From Marinilabiliaceae bacterium ANBcel2 (GTDB lineage: Bacteria > Bacteroidota > Bacteroidia > Bacteroidales > Marinilabiliaceae): a stretch of DNA of 42,187 nt. The notes below the pieces were generated by a model. The model did not search any database. It was not told where the DNA came from and saw only the letters and a list, made by a program, of their open reading frames with translations. The stretch lies in the NCBI GenBank assembly GCA_029688995.1, contig JARULA010000016.1, forward strand, positions 1 to 42,187, written 5' to 3'. The position numbers were made by a program, and so were the translations under genes. How positions within the stretch are numbered: position 1 is the stretch's first letter; every line of letters starts with the position of its first letter. This document shows positions 17,517-27,718 of the stretch, in pieces.

Positions 17517-18887
17517 TTACATTTTTACATCCTTATCATCAAAAAACCCACTTAAACCATCCGACATCTTACCAAACAGACTACCGGTTAAGTGAGTAGC
17601 CTCTTTTTTAAACTTCTTACGAAAAGTACTTTGACATTGACGCTTTTTAGATTTTTTATCCGATATTATACGCTCTTTATCCTTTTCACTCAATTCGGGC
17701 TCTTCAAACAACTTTTGTGCAACAGGTCTCTTTCTTATATATAGATCACCACTAACGAGTAACCCGGCTGCAGTAGAATAAAATGCCAAATCATCATCAA
17801 CTAAAAGATCTTTTCCCAAAAACCTGTCGGGGCGCCCCATACGCACATCCAATCCCGTTTTTAGCTTAAATAAGTGGGAAAGATTCTTCAACAACGCACC
17901 TCCTCCGGTTATAACAATACCAGCCCCCAGTTTCTCATAATAACCTGAAGACTCTATATTGTAGGCAACATACTCAATAATCTCTTCAACTCTAGCCTGA
18001 ATTACAGAGGCAAGATTTTTTAATGAAATCTCCTTGGGCTCCCAGCCGGGCATACCCGGAATTGCAACTACCATATCTTCTCGAGCCATCCCGGCCACCG
18101 CAGAACCAAATTTTACTTTGAGAGCTTCTGCCTGCTTAAACAATACAGAACACCCCTCTTTTATATCATTAGTGATAACATTGCCACCAAAAGGAATAAC
18201 AGAGCTATGACGAATAATACCATCATAAAAAAGAGTAACATCAGTTGTACCTCCGCCAATATCAACAACAACAACACCAGCCTCTTTCTCCTCTTCACTT
18301 ATAACAGCATGAGAAGAAGCCAGTGGCTCTATAATAACCCCCAAAAGATTTAACCCGGCACGTGTTACACATTTTTCAATATTTTTAAATGAAGCTTCAC
18401 GACCAATAACAACGTGAAAATCACCCTCTAAACGATTACCGGCCATACCTACAGGATTTTTCTCTTTCATTTGATTATCAACACTGTAATCCTGAGGGAT
18501 AACATGGATGATTTTTTCTCCTGGCTCAACACTCAATCTTCTGCTTTCTCGCAACAACTGTTCTAAATCAAAAGAGCTTATTTCATTATTAGATTCAATA
18601 AACCTATAACAGCTATTTGTTAAACTTCTCATTGCATATCCCGACATTCCTACATAAATATCAGCAATACGCAAATCGTAACGTAGCTCTAAACCTTTAA
18701 CTGCCTCTTTAATTCCGGTAACTGTCTCTTCTATATTTAAAACAACCCCACGCTTAACTCCCGTAGAGGAACTTTTTTCAATTCCTGTTAATTCGACCCT
18801 TCCATCAGAATACTTTCGTCCAACTGCAGCCACAATTTTAGTTGTTCCAATATCTACAGCTGCAACTATATCAAATTTTGTATCCAT
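17517..18887 (-). CDS. ftsA: Cell division protein FtsA
   Basis: Actin-like ATPase that tethers FtsZ filaments to the membrane. The 456-residue protein has the phosphate 1 motif DIGTTKIVAAVG at residues 12-23, an SHS2/1C domain, VVVDIGGGTTDVTLF as phosphate 2, and ITGGGALLKNL near the adenosine pocket. A basic linker (KKSKKRQ) leads to a C-terminal amphipathic segment with SLFGKMSDGLSGFF, the expected membrane-targeting helix. It lies between ftsQ (36-base gap) and ftsZ (13 bases). Confidence 0.97.
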   Translation of the reverse strand: MDTKFDIVAAVDIGTTKIVAAVGRKYSDGRVELTGIEKSSSTGVKRGVVLNIEETVTGIKEAVKGLELRYDLRIADIYVGMSGYAMRSLTNSCYRFIESNNEISSFDLEQLLRESRRLSVEPGEKIIHVIPQDYSVDNQMKEKNPVGMAGNRLEGDFHVVIGREASFKNIEKCVTRAGLNLLGVIIEPLASSHAVISEEEKEAGVVVVDIGGGTTDVTLFYDGIIRHSSVIPFGGNVITNDIKEGCSVLFKQAEALKVKFGSAVAGMAREDMVVAIPGMPGWEPKEISLKNLASVIQARVEEIIEYVAYNIESSGYYEKLGAGIVITGGGALLKNLSHLFKLKTGLDVRMGRPDRFLGKDLLVDDDLAFYSTAAGLLVSGDLYIRKRPVAQKLFEEPELSEKDKERIISDKKSKKRQCQSTFRKKFKKEATHLTGSLFGKMSDGLSGFFDDKDVKM

Positions 18888-18923
18888 ATATTATAATTCA
18901 TTTCTATTGTTCCACTACAAATA

Positions 18924-19661
18924 TTAAAAATTAATATCACGATCTCTAGAGCAGAGAACCTGATTACGATATCTCAAATCTATCACCTTAAATTCATTCC
19001 ACTCTTGAGGTGACAGTCCTTCTCTATAGACAGCTTTAAGATTACGTAGTTTTATATCAACATCGACCGCTTCTCCTAATAATATATGATGATCGCCAAC
19101 CCGGGGGACAAGCAGGTATTGATTATCATCATTAATATAGATCTGTTCTATTTGAGAATACCAAAAAGAGTCAGCAGCAATTATATCCACAACACGTTTA
19201 AGCTGATCTAAATCATTAGGTATCGCTCCATTAACAACTAAAACGCGGGCCGTAAAAGCATCAGAAACGGGAATCTCTTCTCCTGATCGATTAAGATAAA
19301 ACGATCTGTTTTTATCAAAAATCCTAACCACAGGTTTATGCTGCTCCACAATTATATTAATTATTCCCTCAGGAGAGTCATATATATTACACTCCATAAT
19401 AGCACTATGCTCTTTAACAAACTGCTCCAACTGGTATAAATTCAAATTACTAATTTCATACCCTAAAAGAGAAGGGTAATTATCCAGCAAATTAGCTCTT
19501 ATCTCCTCTCCCTTAATAAAAGAGACCTCCATACTATCCACAACATGAACTCTAACATCAGACAATATAGCAGAACGTTCAGCAACAGAAACAAAACTGA
19601 TCATTACCGGGAAATACCCCAGCAAAAAAAACCATTTTAATATTTCGGCCACTCTCTTCAT
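18924..19661 (-). CDS. ftsQ: Cell division protein FtsQ
   Basis: Bitopic divisome protein. The 245-residue protein has a short N-terminus, a transmembrane helix (about 9-27) and a POTRA-like region (DSMEVSFIKGEEIRANLLD), followed by a beta domain ending near the C-terminus (EFKVIDLRYRNQVL). Sequence identity in this family is always low; the assignment rests on topology, size and its position between murC and ftsA. Confidence 0.88.
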   Translation of the reverse strand: MKRVAEILKWFFLLGYFPVMISFVSVAERSAILSDVRVHVVDSMEVSFIKGEEIRANLLDNYPSLLGYEISNLNLYQLEQFVKEHSAIMECNIYDSPEGIINIIVEQHKPVVRIFDKNRSFYLNRSGEEIPVSDAFTARVLVVNGAIPNDLDQLKRVVDIIAADSFWYSQIEQIYINDDNQYLLVPRVGDHHILLGEAVDVDIKLRNLKAVYREGLSPQEWNEFKVIDLRYRNQVLCSRDRDINF

Positions 19662-19730
19662 AAAACTACTCCAATCTCTTTAAATATAAGCAAATAACTA
19701 TATTAATCACCATATATTCTACAATATTTA

Positions 19731-21113
19731 TCAACAGTTTAAAAACAGATCTTTTATAACGGGCACTATACGGTCAATATCCCCAGCCCCCATAGTAATA
19801 AAAACAGTACTGTTTTCATATTTAATAAGTCGTGGCAAATCATCACGACTACAATAAAAAACCGGTGTATCTTTTATCTTTTCACCTATAATTTTAGAGC
19901 TAACTCCGGGGATAGGAGCCTCTCTTGCAGGATAAATATCCAGCAGAAACAGTTCGTCCAGCAAGCTTAAAGAGTCAGCAAATTCTAAAGCAAAATCATT
20001 TGTACGGCTATAAAGATGAGGCTGAAAAGCTCCAACAATTTTAAACCCGGGAAAAATCTCCTTTATACTTGATAAAACCGCCTTTATCTCCTCAGGGTGA
20101 TGAGCATAATCATCAATATATGCAAATGACTCACGATTTATATGAATATCAAAACGACGCACAATACCTTCAAAGTTTGGCATTGAAGAGTGTATAACCT
20201 CAGGAGAAACACCACTTAAATAAGCTAAAGCAACAGCTCCAACACAATTCTCCACATTTACCAGTCCGGGCAACCCACACTCCACACTTCTAATTATTTT
20301 ATCGGGGGCAACAAAATCAAAACAATATTTTCTCTTTTTCAATCTTAAATTCTTAGCATAAAAATCAGAGTTTTCACTCTTATTCAATGAGTATCTAAAA
20401 ACCTTAACTCCATTTTTCAAATCAGGGGGAACAGGTAAGCTACCATTGAGGATAAGAGTTCCCTGCTCTTTAATATTTGTTGCAAATTCAAAAAAAGCAT
20501 CAGTTAAACTCTCTCTGCTTTTATAGATATCAAGATGGTCGGCATCCATTGCCGAAATAAGAGCAAGTGAAGGTGTTAAGGTTAAAAAAGAGCGATCAAA
20601 CTCATCTGCCTCAACAACCATATGGTTTGATTCACAATTATATAAAAAATTAGTTTTATAATTTTTTGAGATTCCTCCCAAAAAAGCAACTGTTTTAATA
20701 TTACTACAATAAAGAAGATGAGCTGCCATTGTAGATATTGTGGTTTTTCCATGAGTGCCGGCAACACATATCCCTGTATAATTTTGAGATAACAAACCCA
20801 ACACCTGCGACCTCTTCAAAATATTAAACCCTCTATCTTTAAACCACATCAACTGCTTTTGCTCTTTACTAACAGCAGGAGTATAAACAATCAAAGTAGA
20901 TGAAGGATCTCTATATAAAGGATCAATCAATTGGGGAGACTCATCAAAAAAAATTTTCACTCCCTCACTCTCCAATGCATCGGTCACAGGTGATGAGGTA
21001 CGATCATATCCCGAAACAGGAACCCCCAATTGCAAAAAATAGCGGGCAATAGCACTCATTCCTATTCCACCTATACCAATGAACCAAACACTTTTCAACA
21101 GATCTAAATTCAT
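19731..21113 (-). CDS. murC: UDP-N-acetylmuramate--L-alanine ligase
   Basis: ATP-dependent addition of L-alanine to UDP-MurNAc, first step of the stem peptide. The 460-residue Mur ligase has GIGGIGMSAIARY at the N-terminus, the P-loop AGTHGKTTIST near residue 119, VVEADEFDRSFL, MDADHLDIY, and a C-terminal DDYAHHPEEIKAVL with FQPHLYSRT, typical of MurC. It is 15 bases downstream of murG. Confidence 0.97.
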   Translation of the reverse strand: MNLDLLKSVWFIGIGGIGMSAIARYFLQLGVPVSGYDRTSSPVTDALESEGVKIFFDESPQLIDPLYRDPSSTLIVYTPAVSKEQKQLMWFKDRGFNILKRSQVLGLLSQNYTGICVAGTHGKTTISTMAAHLLYCSNIKTVAFLGGISKNYKTNFLYNCESNHMVVEADEFDRSFLTLTPSLALISAMDADHLDIYKSRESLTDAFFEFATNIKEQGTLILNGSLPVPPDLKNGVKVFRYSLNKSENSDFYAKNLRLKKRKYCFDFVAPDKIIRSVECGLPGLVNVENCVGAVALAYLSGVSPEVIHSSMPNFEGIVRRFDIHINRESFAYIDDYAHHPEEIKAVLSSIKEIFPGFKIVGAFQPHLYSRTNDFALEFADSLSLLDELFLLDIYPAREAPIPGVSSKIIGEKIKDTPVFYCSRDDLPRLIKYENSTVFITMGAGDIDRIVPVIKDLFLNC

Positions 21114-21128
21114 TATATTTTTATCTCT

Positions 21129-22238
21129 TTACTTTGGTTTATTAACCAAATTAATAATTGTATCTGCAATATCTGAAGCTGCTAAAGGCTTTGCAAAAGC
21201 TTTAATTCCACTTTTCAACTTTTCACGTAATCTGTTATCTTTTATAATCTTTAAAGCCTCCTTTACAACTCTTTCGGGAGCCTCTTTATCGGTTACCATC
21301 AATGCTGCATTTGAATCAACCAGTGCCATCGCATTTTTTGTTTGATGATCTTCAGAAACATTAGGAGAAGGAACAAGAACAGAAGCCTTGCCAAGAATAG
21401 AGAGTTCACTTATTGTTCCAGCTCCTGCACGTGATATAACAACATCGGCAATTTCATAGGCAAGATCCATTCTACTTATAAATTCAGTTATAATAAGATT
21501 AGATAGATCCTCACGAGCAGATACAAGCTCTTTTATATCCTCAATATAAAACTTACCTGTTTGCCATAGCACCTGGACATTAGATTTAGCAATTAAATCA
21601 AGTGCGGCAGATACCCCCTCATTAATACCTCTGGCTCCCAAACTACCTCCAAGCACCAATATAACAGGCCTATCACAAGTAAATCCGAAAAAATGATACG
21701 CCTCTTTCCCAACTCCCTCTTTACTCAAACCCGATCTAACAGGATTACCTGTATAAACTATCTTCTCCTTTTGAAAAAAGCGATCCATATTGGGATAGCC
21801 AACACAAATTTTATCCGCGCTACGTCCCAAAATACGATTGGTAACTCCAGGGAAACTGTTCTGTTCCTGTATAACCGATGGGATATTCTTAAATGAAGCG
21901 GCCTTAATTATCGGCCCACTGGCATACCCACCAACTCCAACAACAACATCAGGTTTAAACCTCTTTAAAATTCGATGAGCCTTTATCATGCTGGAAAAGA
22001 GTTTAAAGAAAAAAGTGATGTTTTTTATTGTAATACGACGCTGAAACCCTGCTACAGGAAGTGCTTCAATAGAATAACCAGCTGCAGGCACTTTCTCCAT
22101 CTCCATACGGCCTTCTGCACCAACAAACAAAATTTCACACTCTATATCTCTGGATTTTAATTCATCAGCAATAGCTATAGCCGGGAAAACATGTCCTCCG
22201 GTACCTCCTCCACTTATTATAACTTTGAATCGTGACAT
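21129..22238 (-). CDS. murG: UDP-GlcNAc:lipid I N-acetylglucosaminyltransferase
   Basis: Makes lipid II from lipid I on the inner membrane face. The 369-residue GT-B protein has the N-terminal glycine loop SGGGTGGHVFPA (9-20), GVGGYASGP, the NSFPGVTNR lipid-binding region, and the C-terminal UDP-GlcNAc site with VLGGSLGARGINE and SRAGAGTISEL. It follows ftsW by 21 bases. Confidence 0.97.
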   Translation of the reverse strand: MSRFKVIISGGGTGGHVFPAIAIADELKSRDIECEILFVGAEGRMEMEKVPAAGYSIEALPVAGFQRRITIKNITFFFKLFSSMIKAHRILKRFKPDVVVGVGGYASGPIIKAASFKNIPSVIQEQNSFPGVTNRILGRSADKICVGYPNMDRFFQKEKIVYTGNPVRSGLSKEGVGKEAYHFFGFTCDRPVILVLGGSLGARGINEGVSAALDLIAKSNVQVLWQTGKFYIEDIKELVSAREDLSNLIITEFISRMDLAYEIADVVISRAGAGTISELSILGKASVLVPSPNVSEDHQTKNAMALVDSNAALMVTDKEAPERVVKEALKIIKDNRLREKLKSGIKAFAKPLAASDIADTIINLVNKPK

Positions 22239-22259
22239 TGTTTTTTATTTAGTATAAAA

Positions 22260-23456
22260 TTACTTCTCTTCACTCTCATAATACTCTTCATTACCCGAAC
22301 TTTCAACATCCTCTGACACTTCTTCTTTTAAGGTAGCTCTACCGGCACCTAAAATCATTCCAAATGCAACACATGTAAAGAGAACAGATGTTGTTCCCAA
22401 ACTAACTAATGGTAAAGGCTGACCCGTAACAGGGAATACTCCAATGGCAACTCCCATATTTAAAAAGGCTTGTGAAACAAGCATCAATCCTAATCCATAG
22501 GCCAAAAATGCAGGAAAGGTGCGATCACTTTTTCTCACAATTACTGAAACTCGACCCAATAATATAAGATAGCAGAAAAGTATCAAAAAAGCTCCACCAA
22601 ATCCATACTCCTCGGCAATTATTGCATAAATAAAATCACTATAGGGATGAGGAATGAAGTTTCGCTGTACACTGTTTCCCGGCCCCTTACCAAGAATTCC
22701 TCCTGTGGCAATAGCTATTTTACTTTGGTCGGATTGATAAGAGGCAGCTGTTGATTGCTCCTCGGAGCTTAAAAAAACCTCAACACGGTTAGCCCATGTT
22801 TGAGCTCTGGGTAAAAAATCAACATGTGATGCTAATGTTAATGTTAAACCCAAAAAAATAGCTACTACAACTCCCGAACCAAAAAGAAGTTTTAATGAGA
22901 CACGACCTATAAACATCATTACTGCCGATACCATTACAACTAAAAAGGCTGTAGATAAGTTTTCACTAAATATTAAAAGTGCCACAATAGCCACATGAAA
23001 AACTATCGGCTTAAAAGCCGCATCAGCAGCAACTCCCTCTTGCTGATTTTGAGCTAATACTCTTGCCACATAGACTATAATAGCCAATTTAGCAATCTCG
23101 GATGGTTGAAAGGTGATCCCTATCCCGGGAATTGTAAGCCACCTGGTGGCAGTATTAAGATTAACACCTGAGAAAAGAGTAATTGCCAGTAATAACACCG
23201 ATAAGTATAAAAATAGTACAGAAAACCTGGCAATATAACGTGAGGATATATTACTAACAACAATCATTATTGCTACTCCAAGGCCTAATGAGAGCATCTG
23301 CCAAAACATGTAGTGAGATGTGTTACCACCCTGACGCTGATATGCCAAAAATCCCGTTGCACTATATACCGAAAGCAAAGATGCTACAGCAAGAACCACA
23401 ATAACGAGCCATATATAAGCATCTCCCTTGACCATTCTATTTAACAGCTCTTTCAT
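22260..23456 (-). CDS. ftsW: Lipid II glycosyltransferase FtsW (SEDS family)
   Basis: Septal peptidoglycan polymerase, multi-spanning membrane protein, 399 residues from the ATG at 23456. An upstream in-frame TTG at 23498 would add 14 residues and sits only 10 bases from murD; I prefer the ATG. SEDS signatures include TRWLTIPGIGITFQPSEIAKLA, KIAIATGGILGKGPGNSVQRNFIPHPYSDFIYAIIAEEYG with the conserved acidic residue after HPYSD, and a C-terminal LVSLGTTSVL. About ten transmembrane segments are visible. It pairs with the upstream PBP gene in the same cluster. Confidence 0.95.
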   Translation of the reverse strand: MKELLNRMVKGDAYIWLVIVVLAVASLLSVYSATGFLAYQRQGGNTSHYMFWQMLSLGLGVAIMIVVSNISSRYIARFSVLFLYLSVLLLAITLFSGVNLNTATRWLTIPGIGITFQPSEIAKLAIIVYVARVLAQNQQEGVAADAAFKPIVFHVAIVALLIFSENLSTAFLVVMVSAVMMFIGRVSLKLLFGSGVVVAIFLGLTLTLASHVDFLPRAQTWANRVEVFLSSEEQSTAASYQSDQSKIAIATGGILGKGPGNSVQRNFIPHPYSDFIYAIIAEEYGFGGAFLILFCYLILLGRVSVIVRKSDRTFPAFLAYGLGLMLVSQAFLNMGVAIGVFPVTGQPLPLVSLGTTSVLFTCVAFGMILGAGRATLKEEVSEDVESSGNEEYYESEEK

Positions 23457-23508
23457 TAGACTATATTTTTGGTTATTTGAAAACAGACTTAAAATCAAAA
23501 TTTAAAAC

Positions 23509-24846
23509 TCAACTGCTTTCTACTATTTTTCTAATATAATTCTTAAACTGATCACCCCGCTCTTGATAACTTCTAAAAAGATCAAAACTGGCACATGCCG
23601 GGGATAATAGAACAACATCTCCACAAGCAGCTCTCTTTTTAATAATATCAAAAACCTCTTTCATCGAAGAGGTGCATTCTACAGGCACTATCCCCGAAAA
23701 AAATGTTTCAAGTTTAGAGTTATCAACTCCCATACATATTAGTAACCGAACCTTCTCTTTTACAATATCTAAAAGCTCACTATAATCATTTCCCTTATCG
23801 AAGCCACCGGCAATCCATACCACATTTTTATCTAAACTCTCAAGAGCATACCATGTTGAATTAACATTTGTAGCTTTAGAATCATTATAATATTTTACTC
23901 CATTATACTCTCCACAAAATTCCATTCGGTGCTCTACACCTTTAAATAAAGAAAGGCTCATCTCTATTACAGCAGATGGTAAATCTATCTTTAATCCAAC
24001 AAGAGCTACCACCATCGCATTATATAAATTATGAGTGCCAGGCAAAGCAATATCACTTGCTATCATTTCAAAAGAGCGCTCACTATATTTTACAAATAGC
24101 TTATCACCATCTACAAATGTATTTTTGGAATTTAGTCCGAACATAACTGTTTTTGGTTCTATAGTATGGTTTTCAATATAACGCATACTCTCTTTATCAT
24201 CTTCACATAAAATAAAAAGATCATCTAATGTGGAATTCTTAACTATTTTAAATTTAGATGCTATATATTTTTCAAAGCTATTATTATATCTGTTTAAATG
24301 ATCGGGAGTTATGTTTGTTAAAACCGCTATATCACATTTGAATTTATCAATTGAATCAAGCTGAAAACTGCTAATCTCTAAAACAAAATAGTCAGGATCA
24401 CTATCTATAAGGGTTCTGCACGGACTGGCACCGATGTTACCTGCTAAAACTACATCTTTTCCACTTCTACTTAACAGCTCATACAACCATAAAGAAGTGG
24501 TTGTTTTACCGTTACTTCCTGTCACCCCTATTATAAAAGCATTACTATACCGCCAGGCAAACTCTATATCTGAAATAACCGGGATATTTCTATTTAAAAG
24601 CTCTGCCACAACTGGAGCACTATCGGGGATGCCCGGACTTTTAATTACTTCTGTTGCCTTTAATATGCGATCGAAAGAGTGCCCACCCTCTTCATACTCT
24701 ATCCCAACACTGCTAATCTCTCTCTTATTTTGATCAGGTATCTTTCCTGAATCGGAGACAAATACAGCATAACCTTTTGCTATGGCCAGCAAAGCCGCAG
24801 CTGTTCCACTTTCACCAGCACCTAAAACAGCAATCTCTTTTTTCAC
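23509..24846 (-). CDS. murD: UDP-N-acetylmuramoyl-L-alanine--D-glutamate ligase
   Basis: Adds D-glutamate to UDP-MurNAc-L-Ala. The 445-residue ligase has LGAGESGTAAALLA at the N-terminus, P-loop VTGSNGKTTTSLW near 110, EISSFQLD, LTNITPDHLNRY, and YNDSKATNVNSTWYAL with IAGGFDKGNDYSEL in the C-terminal domains. The start is GTG, two bases after the mraY stop, implying translational coupling. Confidence 0.96.
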   Translation of the reverse strand: MKKEIAVLGAGESGTAAALLAIAKGYAVFVSDSGKIPDQNKREISSVGIEYEEGGHSFDRILKATEVIKSPGIPDSAPVVAELLNRNIPVISDIEFAWRYSNAFIIGVTGSNGKTTTSLWLYELLSRSGKDVVLAGNIGASPCRTLIDSDPDYFVLEISSFQLDSIDKFKCDIAVLTNITPDHLNRYNNSFEKYIASKFKIVKNSTLDDLFILCEDDKESMRYIENHTIEPKTVMFGLNSKNTFVDGDKLFVKYSERSFEMIASDIALPGTHNLYNAMVVALVGLKIDLPSAVIEMSLSLFKGVEHRMEFCGEYNGVKYYNDSKATNVNSTWYALESLDKNVVWIAGGFDKGNDYSELLDIVKEKVRLLICMGVDNSKLETFFSGIVPVECTSSMKEVFDIIKKRAACGDVVLLSPACASFDLFRSYQERGDQFKNYIRKIVESS

Positions 24847-24848
24847 TC

Positions 24849-26078
24849 TTATCTTATCTTTAATGTAACAATAGTAATAACAGCCAATATTATACTAACA
24901 ATCCAAAACCGGGTAACAATTTTTGACTCGGGATATCCTTTCATTTGATAATGATGATGCAATGGAGCCATTTTAAAGATTCTAACCCCTTCACCAAACT
25001 TCTTTTTAGTGTACTTAAACCATGAAACCTGCATAATTACAGATAAACTCTCAACAAAAAAGACTCCGCATAAAATTGGTAAAAGAAGCTCTATTCTTAC
25101 TAAAACAGCAAAAACAGCTATAATTCCACCAAGAGCCAAACTACCGGTATCTCCCATAAAAACCTGGGCCGGAAAAGAGTTGTACCATAAAAACCCAATA
25201 CAAGCACCTACAAAAGCACTCATAAAAACAACAAGCTCCTGAGAGTAAGGTATAAACATTATATTCAAATAATCAGCATAAATAGTGTGCCCCCCTACAT
25301 AAGCAAATACACCAAGAGTAACACCTATTATAGCCGATACTCCTGTAGCTAACCCATCGAGTCCGTCAGTCATATTAGCCCCATTTGATACCGCAGTAAT
25401 AATAAAAGTTACTACCAAAACAAAAACTATCCACCCCCATCTTTTAGCTCTCTCGCCCATAAAATCAACTACAGAGGTATAATTAATTCTGTTATTTTTA
25501 AAAAACGGAACATTGGTAACAGGAGCCTTTATTGTCTTAACAACTGTCTCCTGCTTTTTCTCATTTTCAACCTCAATATAACTATCAGTAACAGGTGTTG
25601 TAGTACGTGCAACAACATCATCATGAAAATAGAGTGTTAAACCAACAATTAAACCCAAACCTACCTGCCCAATTATTTTAAATCGACCGGCCAACCCCTC
25701 TTTATTCTTCTTAAAAACTTTAATATAATCATCAACAAAACCAATAATACCTAACCATAAAGTAGAAAAGAGCATGAGTAAAATATAGACATTATCGAGA
25801 CGTCCAAACAGAAGTACAGGAATAACAATAGAAATAATAATTATAACACCCCCCATTGTAGGAGTCCCCTTTTTTTGATACTGCCCTTCTAAACCCAAAT
25901 CTCTAACAACCTCCCCAACTTGTTGACGCTGCAACAACTTAATTACACGTTTGCCTAAAAAAGTTCCCAAAAGAAGAGAAAGTATCACTGCCATTCCCGA
26001 ACGAAACGATATATACTGAAGCATTCCTGAACCGGGAAAATCTATTGATTGTAAATACTCATACAGATAATAAAACAT
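24849..26078 (-). CDS. mraY: Phospho-N-acetylmuramoyl-pentapeptide transferase
   Basis: Integral membrane enzyme that makes lipid I. At 409 residues it is about 45 longer than most homologues. Signatures: KKGTPTMGG (69-77), FVDDYIK with the DD pair at 116-117, [10 protein letters not shown] (235-244), and a C-terminal [11 protein letters not shown]. The extra length is a polar insertion between transmembrane helices (about 152-198) rich in T, E and K. This insertion is typical of Bacteroidota as far as I recall. It sits between murE (11-base gap) and murD (2-base gap). Confidence 0.97.
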   Translation of the reverse strand: MFYYLYEYLQSIDFPGSGMLQYISFRSGMAVILSLLLGTFLGKRVIKLLQRQQVGEVVRDLGLEGQYQKKGTPTMGGVIIIISIVIPVLLFGRLDNVYILLMLFSTLWLGIIGFVDDYIKVFKKNKEGLAGRFKIIGQVGLGLIVGLTLYFHDDVVARTTTPVTDSYIEVENEKKQETVVKTIKAPVTNVPFFKNNRINYTSVVDFMGERAKRWGWIVFVLVVTFIITAVSNGANMTDGLDGLATGVSAIIGVTLGVFAYVGGHTIYADYLNIMFIPYSQELVVFMSAFVGACIGFLWYNSFPAQVFMGDTGSLALGGIIAVFAVLVRIELLLPILCGVFFVESLSVIMQVSWFKYTKKKFGEGVRIFKMAPLHHHYQMKGYPESKIVTRFWIVSIILAVITIVTLKIR

Positions 26079-26089
26079 TACAATTTAAA

Positions 26090-27547
26090 TTAAAGTTGAT
26101 CAAAATATTCCTGAACTATCTCCTTATCATCAAAATGTGAGCGCTTACCCTTTACCTCCTGATAAGTTTCATGTCCTTTACCGGCTATTAAAATAACATC
26201 CCCCTCTCTTGCTACAGAACATGCAGTGCGAATAGCTTCACGACGGTTAACTATTGTTATCACTTTTATCCTATCTTCAAACCTAACTCCTTTCATCATA
26301 TCCTCTATTATAGCCTCAGGCTCTTCACCTCTGGGGTTGTCAGATGTAAATATAACCCGGGAACTACTTTTTACAGCTTCAGCTGCCATTAATGGACGTT
26401 TGCCTTTATCACGATCACCTCCTGCTCCAACAACTGTAATTAACTCATTCCCTTTACTTCTAATTTGATTAAGTGCTTCCAAAACATTTTGCAAAGCATC
26501 AGGAGTGTGAGCATAATCAACAACTGCTGTTACTCCGTGAGGTGACCTAACTGCATCAAAACGTCCCATAACTGGCTTTAAGGTGCTTATAGCAGGTAGC
26601 AGCTGAGGATCGTCCCAACCCAAAAGAATAGCAGCTCCGTAAACAGCAGTGAGATTTGAAGCATTAAAATTACCGATAAAAGGAGTCCACACCTCTTTAC
26701 CATTCATCTCTAACTGCATCCCTTCAAATAAATTTTCTATTACTCTGGTCTTAAAATCAGATGCAGATCTCAATGAATAAGTTTTTTTAACAGCTTTGCA
26801 ATTTTGAACCATTATGCTCCCATTTCGATCATCACTGTTAATTAAAGCAAATGCATCTTTACCCAGATTATCAAAAAAACCTTTTTTAGCTGCCAAATAT
26901 GCGTCAAAAGTTTTGTGATAGTCAAGATGATCATGGGTTATATTAGTAAAGATAGAACCTTTAAAATTTAAACCTGAAATCCTTTTTTGATCAACAGCAT
27001 GAGAACTTACCTCCATAAAACAGAATTCACAACCGGCATCAACCATCTCTTTTAAACTCCGTTGTAACACAATAGCATTAGGGGTTGTATGAGTTGCTTC
27101 ATAAGAAATTTCATTAATATAGTTAGCAACTGTAGAGAAAAGTGCAGCTTTATATCCCAACTTTATTGCCAGCTGATAAAGTAGCGTTGCAACTGTTGTT
27201 TTTCCATTTGTTCCTGTTACACCTACAACATTTATAGAGTGTGAGGGAAAATCATAAAAACATGATGCCATAACTCCGAGAGCAAAGGCTGTATCAGATA
27301 CTTTAATATAGATAGTCCCATCAATTAACTCTTCAGGGAGGTTTTGACATAATACTACAACTGCTCCCTGCTTTTGAGCAGAATTAATATAAGAGTGCCC
27401 ATCAACCTGCGTACCTTCAACAGCAACAAACATAGAACCGTGAGTAACTTTACGCGAGTCAGCAGTCACACCAGTCACATCAGGATCTCCCTCTCCTATT
27501 CTTTCGATTACCTCGATATTCTCTAAAAATTTACTCAGTTTTTTCAT
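26090..27547 (-). CDS. murE: UDP-MurNAc-tripeptide ligase, meso-DAP adding
   Basis: Adds the third amino acid of the stem peptide. The 485-residue ligase has the P-loop GVTGTNGKTTVA (109-120), a carbamoylated-lysine region, and DNPR at 403-406. This last motif marks meso-diaminopimelate rather than lysine specificity. It starts 171 bases after the PBP gene, the only large gap in the cluster, and ends 11 bases before mraY. Confidence 0.97.
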   Translation of the reverse strand: MKKLSKFLENIEVIERIGEGDPDVTGVTADSRKVTHGSMFVAVEGTQVDGHSYINSAQKQGAVVVLCQNLPEELIDGTIYIKVSDTAFALGVMASCFYDFPSHSINVVGVTGTNGKTTVATLLYQLAIKLGYKAALFSTVANYINEISYEATHTTPNAIVLQRSLKEMVDAGCEFCFMEVSSHAVDQKRISGLNFKGSIFTNITHDHLDYHKTFDAYLAAKKGFFDNLGKDAFALINSDDRNGSIMVQNCKAVKKTYSLRSASDFKTRVIENLFEGMQLEMNGKEVWTPFIGNFNASNLTAVYGAAILLGWDDPQLLPAISTLKPVMGRFDAVRSPHGVTAVVDYAHTPDALQNVLEALNQIRSKGNELITVVGAGGDRDKGKRPLMAAEAVKSSSRVIFTSDNPRGEEPEAIIEDMMKGVRFEDRIKVITIVNRREAIRTACSVAREGDVILIAGKGHETYQEVKGKRSHFDDKEIVQEYFDQL

Positions 27548-27718
27548 CTGTTTATATTTTGTTTTTTAATGGTCAGATGGAACTCGCCAAATAATCATTG
27601 GCTACGCCGATCTTCGATTCTCCTGTGTGAGAACTAATTCTCATGGCTCGTTTCATATGAAAATATTTTATTAAACCATATACCCTTCTTTATCTCATTT
27701 TGCATCCACAACTTATAA
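27548..27718 (-). other. Structured 171-base gap between PBP gene and murE
   Basis: The only sizeable non-coding gap inside the dcw cluster. It contains several short inverted repeats: TGAGAA/TTCTCA (27628-27643), GCCAA/TTGGC (27586-27602) and GGC/GCC (27600-27608). They are clustered in a patch more GC-rich than its surroundings. No open frame, tRNA or clear TAnnTTTG promoter was found. It could be a leader or processing site for the murE-to-ftsZ transcript. Confidence 0.4.
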
